Source: CAZSHX01 sp964606895
GTDB lineage: Bacteria; Bacteroidota; Ignavibacteria; Kapaibacteriales; UBA2268
Assembly: GCA_964606895.1 (NCBI GenBank)
Contig: CAZSHX010000016.1
Coordinates: forward strand, 4,924 to 68,923
Length of the DNA stretch: 64,000 nt
Reading direction: 5' to 3'
Shown: positions 41,978-50,940 of the stretch, in pieces
Numbering within the stretch: the stretch's first letter is position 1
Layout: the number at the start of each line of letters is the position of its first letter
The notes under the pieces: model-generated
What the model saw: only the letters and a program-made list of their open reading frames with translations
The model's database searches: none
What the model was told of the DNA's origin: nothing
Translations under genes and position numbers: made by a program

Positions 41978-44035
41978 CTATTTTAATGTAAAAAAGAAAG
42001 TACTTTCCTTTCCAACTTCGCTTTCCACCCAAATTTTGCCGCCATGCTTTTCAATGAATTCTTTGCAAAGCAATAGACCTAAACCTGTACTTGGTTCATT
42101 ATCAGTTCCGGGACGAGAAACCTTTTCGTCAATCCTGAAAAGTTTTTCAATGATTTCGGGTGACATTCCAATGCCGCTATCTTTAATATAGATTCGATTA
42201 AAACCTTCCAAAGGTTCTGAACCTTCTGAAGTTTGAACCACAGCACCGATTTCAATTTCGCCGTTATGAGGAGTAAATTTAACGGCATTAGAGAGCAAAT
42301 TTCTGATAATTGTATTGAGCATAGGAACATCGGCAGTGATATTGAGTCCGTCCTGTATATTGTTTATAATTGCTATATCTTTCTGCTTTGCAAATTCACC
42401 CAAAACTTCAATGTTTTGATTAACAATGAAAAGTAAACTTACCGATTCGGGATTGAAACCGGTAACACCTCTTTGCATTCGCGACCATTCGAGAAGATTT
42501 TCAAGCAATTTATATAAATTATTTGCAGATGATTGCATTGATTTTGCCAAGTCCTGCATCTCTCGCATCGTCATATCCTGAATTCTTTCTGCCATCATTT
42601 TCGTTAAACCAAGGAATCCGCTGAAAGGACTTTTAAGGTCGTGTGCAATGATTGAAAAGAACCTGTCTTTAGAAGCATTTATCTCTGTTATTATTCTGTT
42701 CTTTTCCTCAACTTGTTCGGTTGTTTTCTTTTTATGAAAATACAGGACAGTAATAATGATTAAAATAATAATTACGAAAATCGTAATTGCAGTGTAATAA
42801 GTAATCTGCTTTTGCTGTTCAATAATTTTCATCTCTTTAATATCAACTTCACGCTTTGATTCAAGCTGTTCAACTTTACGTGTATTTTCCTCATTGAAAA
42901 TACTGTCTTTATTGGTCTGCCAGATTTTATAATATTTCAATGCTTCAGCATATTGTTCCAATTTTTCGTAAGCTTGATAGAGTACGAGTGAATAGGATAG
43001 AACCAATCTTTTCTCGCCGATTAATTGTGCAATATCCACAGCTTCTTTTGAATAGGCGATACTCGTTTGCAAATTTTCCTTTTTAGAATGACCTATTAAT
43101 TTGGATTTCTTGTCAATTTTTGCAAAATTCGTATCTTCCGATAAATCATAATATACAGCACCTATATTTCCCAAATTGGCAACAATATTAGTTTTATTTT
43201 CCAATTCCTTGTTGATTTTCAATGCTTTAAAATAGTGTTCCAAAGCTTCTGAATATTTTTGTTGTTTATAATAAATATTTCCTAAATTTCCGAGATGAGT
43301 ACCAATTGCATTTTTGTTCTTTGTATTCTCAGCCAATTTTAGTGCCCTATGGGAATATTCCAAGGCTTTGTCCAACTCACCCATGTCAATATAAACAATA
43401 CTGATATTTCCGAGGATATTAGAAGTTTTATTTACTTTTCCTGAATTTTCAGCCATTTTCAGTGCTTTAAAATAATGGTCTAAAGCTTTTTTGAATTCAC
43501 CTTGATTATAATAAATAATTCCGATATTCGATAGATGCTTTCCGACAGCTTCTTTATTCCCTATTTCCTCATCAATTTTTAATGCTTCAAAATAAAATTC
43601 CAAAGCTTTAGCAAAATTGCTCTGATTCATATAAATAATACCAATATTACCCAGAACATTTGAAATACCTATTCTGTTTTTTATTTCTTTGTAAAGAGCC
43701 AATGCTTGATTGAAATAATTTAAAGCAGTCGAATAGTTAGACATTATACCATTGATGATTCCCATTTGATTAAAGGAATATCCCTCACCCATTTTCCAAC
43801 TGATAATCTTTGATATATTTTGTGCTTCTGTTGCAATTGCTAAGGCTTTTTGAGGATTGTCAAACTGAAGTTTTGATGCTAAATTCAGTAATTTATTTAC
43901 CTTATTGGAATCGGTTTTTGAACTTTTAACTAAGGAATAAATCGAATCGAGATTTTCCGAACTTTGCTCCTGAGCGAGTAAATAATGAAAACTAACAATC
44001 GAGCTTACTATTAAAATCAGTAATATTTTTTTCAT
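41978..44035 (-). CDS. TPR sensor histidine kinase
   Basis: 685 residues starting at MKKILLILIVSSIVSFHYLLAQ (signal peptide); AAGGTAAG lies just upstream. Seven or so TPR repeats (about 55-330) face the periplasm. One membrane segment (ITIFVIIILIIITVLYF, about 405-421), a DHp domain with IIAHDLKSPF and HATPase_c (KFTPHNG, IYIKDSGIGM, STGLGLLLC) follow. The palindrome-encoded SEGSEPLEGF sits just before IYIKDSG. Last gene of a three-kinase operon, 13 bp behind its neighbour. No receiver, so a separate response regulator must exist. Confidence 0.9.
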   Translation of the reverse strand: MKKILLILIVSSIVSFHYLLAQEQSSENLDSIYSLVKSSKTDSNKVNKLLNLASKLQFDNPQKALAIATEAQNISKIISWKMGEGYSFNQMGIINGIMSNYSTALNYFNQALALYKEIKNRIGISNVLGNIGIIYMNQSNFAKALEFYFEALKIDEEIGNKEAVGKHLSNIGIIYYNQGEFKKALDHYFKALKMAENSGKVNKTSNILGNISIVYIDMGELDKALEYSHRALKLAENTKNKNAIGTHLGNLGNIYYKQQKYSEALEHYFKALKINKELENKTNIVANLGNIGAVYYDLSEDTNFAKIDKKSKLIGHSKKENLQTSIAYSKEAVDIAQLIGEKRLVLSYSLVLYQAYEKLEQYAEALKYYKIWQTNKDSIFNEENTRKVEQLESKREVDIKEMKIIEQQKQITYYTAITIFVIIILIIITVLYFHKKKTTEQVEEKNRIITEINASKDRFFSIIAHDLKSPFSGFLGLTKMMAERIQDMTMREMQDLAKSMQSSANNLYKLLENLLEWSRMQRGVTGFNPESVSLLFIVNQNIEVLGEFAKQKDIAIINNIQDGLNITADVPMLNTIIRNLLSNAVKFTPHNGEIEIGAVVQTSEGSEPLEGFNRIYIKDSGIGMSPEIIEKLFRIDEKVSRPGTDNEPSTGLGLLLCKEFIEKHGGKIWVESEVGKESTFFFTLK
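42202..42234. repeat. In-frame 33-bp palindromic element in a kinase (SEGSEPLEGF)
   Basis: AACCTTCCAAAGGTT-CTG-AACCTTCTGAAGTTT: the same 15+3+15 layout as 2111-2143 with several changes, and read in the same frame. It lies in the HATPase_c domain. Confidence 0.8.
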
Positions 44036-44048
44036 AAAACAACTTACC

Positions 44049-47000
44049 TTAATTATTCGTTTTCGGTAAAGTAAAAAAGAAAATACTTCCTTTGCCTTCT
44101 TCGCTTTCCACCCAAATTTTGCCGTCATGTTTTTCAATAAATTCTTTGCAGAGTACTAATCCTAAGCCTGTACTTGGCTCGCCTGCTGTACCCGGGTGGG
44201 AAACTTTCTCATCAATTCTGAAAAGTTTTTTGATTGTTTCTTCGGATATACCAATCCCACTGTCTTTGATATAGATTTGAGTATAACCTTCCGAAGGTTT
44301 AATAACAGCACCTATCTCAATTCTCCCGCCGCTTGGAGTAAACTTGATTGCATTGGAAATTAAATTTCTGAATACGGTATTCAGCATACGAATATCAGCA
44401 TTGACATGAATACTTTCGACAACATTATTCATAAGCAAGATATTCTTTTGTTTTGCAAAGCCACTGTGAAACTCCAGATTTTGTTTAACTATTGAATCAA
44501 TTAAACAATTTTCAGGTCTGAACTCCGAAATGCCTCTTTGCATTCGTGACCATTCAAGCAGATTTTCAAGCAAAGCAAATAAATTAGTAGCAGAATCCTG
44601 TATACTCGAACTGATTTGCTGTAATTCTTCCAGAGTGATATTATTCATATTTTCTGCCATGATTTTGGTTAAACCAAGGAACCCATTAAACGGTGACCTT
44701 AAATCATGAGCAATAATCGAAAATAATTTATCCTTAGAAGCATTTAGTTCACCAAGTTCAACATTTTTCATCTGAATTTCTACTTCTGCCTGCTTGCGCT
44801 CGGTGATATCAATAAAAACGCCGCACAGACCGGTAACATTGCCGTTTTTATCGTTTATTGGGGCTTTGATAGTATGGACCCATGTCCTTTTTCCATCAAC
44901 AATATATATTTCTTCGAAGTTTTCAGTCTGTCCGTTTTCTAATATTCTTAGGTCGTCCGCACGATACTTTGATGCAATTTCAGGGGGATATAAGTCAAAA
45001 TCAGATTTGCCTACAATATCTTCAGGTTGAATCTGAAGATCTCTCGCGAAATTTTCATTAATTGACAGATATTTGGAATTTAAATCTTTAATAAATATTT
45101 TTTGCGGGATGTTCTCAACCAATGTTCTGTAGAGCGTTTCGCTCTTTTGAAGGGCTTCATCAACCAGCTTTCGTTCAGTGATGTCCCTGATAATACTTCC
45201 TAAACCCATTTTGTTATCATTAAGAGCAAGTTGAAATTTTGTAGTTTCGTAATATCTGTCGTCAATATGTTCTTCACTTACAACCGGCGAATTGGCACCT
45301 AAAACAAGATTATCCGTATATTCGCATACTTTGGCACCAGCTTCATCCATCAAATCGTAATCAGTTTTGAACAGCATTTCTTCTCTGCTCTTTCCAAAGA
45401 ATCTGCAAGTTGCATCGTTAACCATAATATACCGCAGCTTTTCATCTTTTATAAAAATCAAATCAGTATGGGTATTAACAAATAAATTATATCTGGATTC
45501 AATTTCCATTAAAGAATTTTCAGCATTCTTACGCTCGGTGATGTCATTTACAATTCCTAAAACTCTTTCAGATTTTCCTTCTTTATCTTTTAAAACAACA
45601 GCATTCATGGAAATCCAGTAAATGTTTCCGTCCTTTTTGAGAGACTGCATTTCCAGATTTCGCACTTCACCATTTAATGCTAATAGTGCTATTAATTTCT
45701 CCCTATCCTCAATATTGGCATACAAGCAGTCGGCGGATTTCGACATAAGCTCTTCGACGCTGTCGTAACCTGCCATTTCCGAAGTAGCTTTGTTCATTTG
45801 AATAAACGTACCGTCCAAATTGGTTTGGAAAATTCCGGAATTGGTATTTTCAACAAGAAGCCGGTATTTTTCTTCGCTTTCTTTTAATGCTTGCTCTGAC
45901 TGCAATCGTTTGGTGATGTCGGTCGAAAAAACAAGAGCTAATACTACCTTACCGGTGTCATCTTTTATAGGATTGGCTTTTCCCAAAAAATACAAAGTTT
46001 TTTCCATTAAAGGAACTTCCACTTCAAATGAATCGCTTTCTCCCGTTTCAAAGACTTTGCTTGTTATCGAAAAACGTCTGTCCGCCTGCTCTTTTGAATA
46101 AATATCCCAAAATGTTTTACCGACAAAATAATCAGGCGATTTCCCAAATGTTGAGGCAAAAAGATTATTGGTAAATTGATACTCTCCCTTTTCATCCACA
46201 CAAAAAATAGTATCACTCGAATTTTCGATAAGCGACCGATATTTCAATTCGCTTTCTTTAAGAGCTTTCTCCACCATCTTTCGTTCAGTGATGTCTATTG
46301 TGAATCCTGCCAGCAGATTTTTGCCTCGCTGTTGAATGGGAAATTTTATTGTATGATAGTACCGGTCATTCAAGTCTTCGTCCAGATGAAGTACCTTGCC
46401 CTGAGTAACAACTAACCAATCGTCGGCAGTAAATTTTGCGGCATGTTCAGCCGGGAACAATTCCTCCATGGTTTTGCCGACCATCTCGGAACCGGGAATG
46501 CCGATCATATCTTTATAGTTCTCGCTTGCCAGAATAACGCGACTCTCGGTGTTAGTAACATCTTTGATAAATGTATGTATTGGTGAGTGTTTCATAAAAG
46601 CAGTAAGTAATTCATTGCTTTCTCTAAGAGCGTCTTCAGTTTGCTTTCGAAAAGTAATATCAATAACAAAGACTGAAACTCCTACAATCATGTTGTCGGA
46701 ATCTTTAATTGGACCATAGCAATTCTCGTAAAAAGTCCGATGTAAAGCTTTATCCCCATATTCCTCTGTCAATACAAAATAATCCCCACCTAATGCTCTA
46801 TTAAAATTATTCTTTGCTCTTTGTCTGTCTTCGGGGTTAGTGATAACATCAAGAATGTTCATTCCAATTTTGATTTCGGCACCCCAGATATTTTTGATTG
46901 TTTCCTTGTGGAATGTTGTGAAAGCAGTATAACAATAATTTTTATCAAGCGAGAAAACTATTATTTCAGGCTGACTTTCGAGTATGGATAAAATAAATGC

Positions 47001-47147
47001 TGAATCTTTGCTCTGGTATAAGGACTCTTCTGTCTGTTTGGGCATGGAATTATGCTGAGCATATAAAGACTTTAGAACTGTGTTTTCTGCCTTCAGCTCT
47101 TGTAGTTCAAGTAAAAGTTCTTCTTTTGATTTGTCAAGAATATTCAT
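44049..47147 (-). CDS. Multi-PAS sensor histidine kinase
   Basis: 1032 residues, cytoplasmic. An N-terminal coiled coil (KSKEELLLELQELKAEN), then about six PAS domains (about 55-785) joined by the usual DITERK motifs, a DHp domain with IIAHDLRSPFNG and HATPase_c (KFTPSGG, IYIKDSGIGI, STGLGLVLC). ATG 47147 follows GGAAGA and is chosen over TTG 47162. The middle gene of the trio. A 15-bp palindrome (44285-44299) encodes PSEGY before IYIKDSG. Confidence 0.9.
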   Translation of the reverse strand: MNILDKSKEELLLELQELKAENTVLKSLYAQHNSMPKQTEESLYQSKDSAFILSILESQPEIIVFSLDKNYCYTAFTTFHKETIKNIWGAEIKIGMNILDVITNPEDRQRAKNNFNRALGGDYFVLTEEYGDKALHRTFYENCYGPIKDSDNMIVGVSVFVIDITFRKQTEDALRESNELLTAFMKHSPIHTFIKDVTNTESRVILASENYKDMIGIPGSEMVGKTMEELFPAEHAAKFTADDWLVVTQGKVLHLDEDLNDRYYHTIKFPIQQRGKNLLAGFTIDITERKMVEKALKESELKYRSLIENSSDTIFCVDEKGEYQFTNNLFASTFGKSPDYFVGKTFWDIYSKEQADRRFSITSKVFETGESDSFEVEVPLMEKTLYFLGKANPIKDDTGKVVLALVFSTDITKRLQSEQALKESEEKYRLLVENTNSGIFQTNLDGTFIQMNKATSEMAGYDSVEELMSKSADCLYANIEDREKLIALLALNGEVRNLEMQSLKKDGNIYWISMNAVVLKDKEGKSERVLGIVNDITERKNAENSLMEIESRYNLFVNTHTDLIFIKDEKLRYIMVNDATCRFFGKSREEMLFKTDYDLMDEAGAKVCEYTDNLVLGANSPVVSEEHIDDRYYETTKFQLALNDNKMGLGSIIRDITERKLVDEALQKSETLYRTLVENIPQKIFIKDLNSKYLSINENFARDLQIQPEDIVGKSDFDLYPPEIASKYRADDLRILENGQTENFEEIYIVDGKRTWVHTIKAPINDKNGNVTGLCGVFIDITERKQAEVEIQMKNVELGELNASKDKLFSIIAHDLRSPFNGFLGLTKIMAENMNNITLEELQQISSSIQDSATNLFALLENLLEWSRMQRGISEFRPENCLIDSIVKQNLEFHSGFAKQKNILLMNNVVESIHVNADIRMLNTVFRNLISNAIKFTPSGGRIEIGAVIKPSEGYTQIYIKDSGIGISEETIKKLFRIDEKVSHPGTAGEPSTGLGLVLCKEFIEKHDGKIWVESEEGKGSIFFFTLPKTNN
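44285..44299. repeat. In-frame half palindromic element in a kinase (PSEGY)
   Basis: AACCTTCCGAAGGTT, exactly one arm of the 33-bp element of 2111-2143, at the same place of HATPase_c as the elements of the two neighbour kinases. Confidence 0.75.
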
Positions 47148-47199
47148 ATTTTTATCTTCCAAATTACGAATTACTAATTACGAAATTGCAAATTACAAT

Positions 47200-50100
47200 T
47201 TAACTTTTGTTCGGCAAAGAGAAAAAAAACGTACTTCCTTTGCCCAATTCACTTTCAACCCATATTTTTCCGTTGTGCCTGTCAATAAATTCCTTACAAA
47301 GGAGCAAACCCAAACCGGTGCTGGTTTCTCCGTCAGTCCCGGGTCTTGAAATTTTTTGGTCAATTTTGAATAATCTCCCGATTATATCGGCGTTCATTCC
47401 GATGCCGCTGTCTTTTATGTAAATAGCTGATGCGAGATGAACCCCACCTTTAAGGTGGAGTCCATCTGAAGAATAGCCTATTTCAATTTTCCCGCCTCTT
47501 GGAGTAAATTTTATTGCGTTTGATATTAAATTTCGCAGAATCGTATTAAGCATATCAATATCGGCAAAGATTTCTGTATCTTCCTCAATATTGGAAATGA
47601 TTTCAATTTCTTTTTGTTTCGCTCTATCTATTATTATGTTAATATTTTGTTTGACCATAGACGCAAGAAAATAATTTCCGGGATTGAACTCAATTTTGCC
47701 TCTTTTCATTCTGGACCATTGGAGGAGATTTTCGAGCAGTTTATATAAATTCCTTGCCGAGGTCTCCATCATAATAGCAGTATCGTGCATTTCTTTCAAA
47801 GTGAAATCGTGAATGTTTTCAGCCATCATCTTAGTCAATCCGAGAAAACCCGAAAATGGAGATTTTAAATCATGGGCAATGATTGAGAAAAACTTGTCTT
47901 TTTCTGAATTGGTTTGTTCAAGTTGCTCTTTTATGGCAGAAAGTTCTTCGATAAAACCATTTTTTTCAAATAAATCCGATTCAATTATTTCTTTTGATAC
48001 ATGTAACTGCTCAAGTAGTTCTTCCTTTTCTTCTTCAGCTTGTTTACGTTCGGTGATATCCATTGAAATACCGATAACACCAATAATCTCACCTGAATTG
48101 TCTATAAATGGAATTTTGCTTGTGTTGAACCATATTACTTCCCCATCGGTTTCCATTGTTTCTTCAAAGTTTAAATTGGCATTACCGGAATTTATAACCG
48201 ATAAATCATCCTGAAAATATTTATCTGCATCTTCTTTTGGAAAAAGATTATAGAGACTGATACCGGCTAATTCTGATTTGTCTTTCTTAAACATACGAGC
48301 TGTATATTTGTTGACATGAATAAAACGATTCTGATTGTCTTTATAGAACACCATACCCGGTATATGGTCTAAAATGGCTTCTAACTGATTAGATAATATT
48401 CTATATCTCTCTTCACTTTTAAGTAAAGCATCCTCTGTTTGCTTACGTAGTGTTATATCATCTTTTATTGCCAAAAAATGAGTAATTTCATCATTCGAAT
48501 TTTTAATAGGTGAAATTGTGGCACTTTCCCAATATAATTGCCCATTTTTCTTTTTATTATGAAATTCACCCTTCCATTCCTTTCCTGAGCTAATTGTATC
48601 CCATAAATTTTTATATTCATCCTTCGACTTTTCTGAAGAGCTGAAAATCCTCGGATTTTTTCCGAATATTTCTTCAAGTTTGTACCCTGTTACTTCCGTT
48701 ATCCTTGGATTGCCATATTCAATATTACCGTCAATATCTGTTATTACTATTGAAGCAGTACTTTGCTCAACAGCCATTAATAGTTTTCTGAGCTCTTCCT
48801 CTTTTTGTTTGCTTTCAGTAATATCTTCGTATGTCCCTAATATCCCTATACTGTTCCCTTCCAAGTCAGTCAGGGGGACTTTACTGGTTTTAAGCCATAT
48901 CTTTTCACCGTTTGGAGTTGTTTGAGGTTCTTCGAAATTAAGTTTAGGTGATTTTGAATCAATAATTGCCCTATCATCATTTCTGTATAGATCTGCCTGT
49001 TCTTTCCAAGGCATTTGATAATCGTCTTTTCCAAGCAATTCTTCGGAATTTGATTTTCCGGCATCAGTTGCAAATAGTTTATTACATCCAAGATACTTTA
49101 AATCATTATCTTTCCAGAAAACCCTAACAGGGAGCAAATTGATAATCCTGTTTAGCATCATTTGAACTTCAACGATTCTATTTGATGATTTCTTTTTCTC
49201 AGTAATATCCTCCAGCATAGCAACCATATAATCAACACTTCTGTCAGATTTCCTTACACAACCGACTGAAAGGCTTGTCCATACTATTGTTTTGTCTTTT
49301 CGGACAAAACGTTTCTCCAAAGAATATTGTTCGATTTCACCAATAAGAGCCCTTTCAAATTGTTTTTCATCTTCTGCTAAATCCTCAGGATAAGTCAGTT
49401 CAGACCATGTCATATTGAACAGTTCTTCCCTGCTAAAACCCAGAATTGAACAGACAGCATCATTAACTTCAACCCAGCCCTTTTCAGGTGAGGTGATAGC
49501 AATTCCATGCAAAGGCATATTAAAGTAACTTCGGAATCGTGCTTCGCTATTGAGCAGGGCTTCCTCAGCCTGCTTTCGCATTAAGGCAACCCCGATGCTC
49601 TTGCTGATTCCCTCGAAAAATTGTATCATTTCAAGAGTGAAGCGATCTTTCTTCTTATCATTAAGTTGAAGCAGTCCAACAATTTTTTGATTTGTTTTAA
49701 TCGGCACAAGAGCCACCGACCAATAATGCTGGTGGATACAGTTGTTACGAGGATGAAATCTGGGGTCTTCTTCGGCTGTGAGTTGCAGTAAAGGTTTTGA
49801 ATCATTTGTCCAAAAACTTCCTCCGTCTGTAAAAAATGGGAGCGAAAGGTCAGCGTTACCCGAAATGACAAGACCGCAGGTACACTCAAGATTAAGTTTG
49901 CCGTTCAAGTCTCTGCATGGTTCTCCGTTTGTTTCGCGGGCAATCAGAGAATTTTCCGTAAGAAGAAAATCTGTAGAAAAACCGGATTGTGCAAAATATG
50001 GATAGTCTTCGCCATTAACAAGACGAATCCCTATTGCATCGAATTTGAACTCATCGTTAATTACGTTCAATATTCGATTTATGGCATCAGACAAAGTATT

Positions 50101-50286
50101 GGTCTCGTTAAGTATAGCCAATAGTTCGACTGAAATATGGCGATACTTTTCCTCTTGCTTATACTTGCTGATGTCATTCTGATAATTGATTTTCAGGAAT
50201 TCATTTTCAGACTTAAGCTCCTGCAATTCCTGCAAGAGTTCATCTTTAGTTTTTTCTATATTACCCATATCTATATTCAAATCCAT
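47200..50286 (-). CDS. GAF and multi-PAS sensor histidine kinase
   Basis: 1028 residues, cytoplasmic. Coiled coil (KTKDELLQELQELKSEN) like that of the next kinase, a GAF domain (about 45-215), four PAS domains (about 245-760; DITEKK, DITESK, DITERK), a coiled coil, DHp (IIAHDLKSPFSG) and HATPase_c (KFTPRGG, IYIKDSGIGM, STGLGLLLC). The start may be ATG 50286 or 50268. First gene of the trio; spacings are 52 and 13 bp. A different palindrome encodes DGLHLKGGVHL before IYIKDSG. Confidence 0.9.
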   Translation of the reverse strand: MDLNIDMGNIEKTKDELLQELQELKSENEFLKINYQNDISKYKQEEKYRHISVELLAILNETNTLSDAINRILNVINDEFKFDAIGIRLVNGEDYPYFAQSGFSTDFLLTENSLIARETNGEPCRDLNGKLNLECTCGLVISGNADLSLPFFTDGGSFWTNDSKPLLQLTAEEDPRFHPRNNCIHQHYWSVALVPIKTNQKIVGLLQLNDKKKDRFTLEMIQFFEGISKSIGVALMRKQAEEALLNSEARFRSYFNMPLHGIAITSPEKGWVEVNDAVCSILGFSREELFNMTWSELTYPEDLAEDEKQFERALIGEIEQYSLEKRFVRKDKTIVWTSLSVGCVRKSDRSVDYMVAMLEDITEKKKSSNRIVEVQMMLNRIINLLPVRVFWKDNDLKYLGCNKLFATDAGKSNSEELLGKDDYQMPWKEQADLYRNDDRAIIDSKSPKLNFEEPQTTPNGEKIWLKTSKVPLTDLEGNSIGILGTYEDITESKQKEEELRKLLMAVEQSTASIVITDIDGNIEYGNPRITEVTGYKLEEIFGKNPRIFSSSEKSKDEYKNLWDTISSGKEWKGEFHNKKKNGQLYWESATISPIKNSNDEITHFLAIKDDITLRKQTEDALLKSEERYRILSNQLEAILDHIPGMVFYKDNQNRFIHVNKYTARMFKKDKSELAGISLYNLFPKEDADKYFQDDLSVINSGNANLNFEETMETDGEVIWFNTSKIPFIDNSGEIIGVIGISMDITERKQAEEEKEELLEQLHVSKEIIESDLFEKNGFIEELSAIKEQLEQTNSEKDKFFSIIAHDLKSPFSGFLGLTKMMAENIHDFTLKEMHDTAIMMETSARNLYKLLENLLQWSRMKRGKIEFNPGNYFLASMVKQNINIIIDRAKQKEIEIISNIEEDTEIFADIDMLNTILRNLISNAIKFTPRGGKIEIGYSSDGLHLKGGVHLASAIYIKDSGIGMNADIIGRLFKIDQKISRPGTDGETSTGLGLLLCKEFIDRHNGKIWVESELGKGSTFFFSLPNKS
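47435..47467. repeat. In-frame palindromic element in a kinase (GLHLKGGVHL type)
   Basis: Core CCACCTT-T-AAGGTGG (47444-47458) with outer AGATG/CATCT arms. A different sequence from the other kinases' element but inserted at the same HATPase_c site. Confidence 0.85.
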
Positions 50287-50308
50287 ATAATTAAATTTAG
50301 TTTTTTGG

Positions 50309-50334
50309 TGAGTTCAAAAAATTAACTGAACTCA
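50309..50334. promoter_or_regulatory. Inverted repeat upstream of the kinase operon
   Basis: TGAGTTCA-N10-TGAACTCA, perfect 8-bp arms, 23 bp before the start codon at 50286 (minus). A regulator site or a leader hairpin near the ribosome-binding region. The usual -7 box is not clear here. Confidence 0.45.
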
Positions 50335-50447
50335 TCATATCAGCCTCAAATAGATATAAGATATAACACAAGATATATCGGTAATAATAAGAAATTCTTG
50401 ATAAAATTTCTTTTCTGGATTTGATGAAATGGGATTTATTTTTTAAA

Positions 50448-50537
50448 TTAAATCTTTACAAAGTTCCAAACTTTATCATAAACTCTCACAAAATTCACTC
50501 CCGAAGGCTTTTCTTAAAAAGTCAATTCTTAAACTGA
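50448..50537 (-). pseudogene. Relic of a T9SS sorting domain
   Basis: On the minus strand 50507-50448 reads PSGVNFVRVYDKVWNFVKI and a stop, clearly the end of a sorting domain (compare PSGVYFVRVGDKVGKFVKI). Upstream, RIDF in another frame fits the RIDVSG part, so there is at least one frameshift. No passenger domain is left. The relic abuts repeat copy C. Confidence 0.8.
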
Positions 50538-50625
50538 CTCCTTCGGAGAAGAGTGGGTGAAGCTCTTATATATCAATAAACATAACACAAGAAATAAACG
50601 AAAATAATAATTATTTATTGCTATA
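50538..50625 (+). repeat. Dispersed repeat family, truncated copy C
   Basis: The last third of the repeat: CTCC-TTCGGAG, GTGGGTGAAG, TATCAATAAAC, AAATAAACG and AATAATTATTTATTGCTAT. It matches copy D across the CTCC-CGGAG and TTCTTATAT parts. Confidence 0.75.
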
Positions 50626-50890
50626 AAATAGAAGTAATATTTCCGATTCTCGGTTCCGATTTTCACTCAATGCAAAAATGGTCGGGAGATGATCTTGTTT
50701 ACGATGGTGATATGAAAACATCATGAATACTAATGCATGATACCTCAAAGTCCAAAAAGCTCAAGCTGTATTGGTTGGATATTCGTGGGGAAATCAATGG
50801 AAAAAAATTCAGTCATAAGTCCATGACAACTGCCGAGGAAAAAAAAAGTATTTGCTAATTGAATGAAAACTGAGATTACGAGTACCAATA
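50626..50890. other. Spacer without a recognisable gene
   Basis: 265 bp with no open frame of note. Stretches such as AAGCTCAAGCTGTATTGGTT look less A/T-rich and may be remains of a gene, but I cannot name it. Confidence 0.3.
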
Positions 50891-50931
50891 ATTAATTCTT
50901 CCGAAGGTTTTGTACCTTCGGAAGAATTAAT
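50891..50931. repeat. Long palindrome with CTTCCGAAGG core
   Basis: An 18-bp stem ATTAATTCTTCCGAAGGT / complement with a 5-bp loop, 10 bp after the porin stop. The core TTCCGAAGG is that of the 33-bp coding element. It may serve as a terminator for the porin gene, but no long T-run follows. Confidence 0.75.
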
Positions 50932-50940
50932 AAATCTAAT

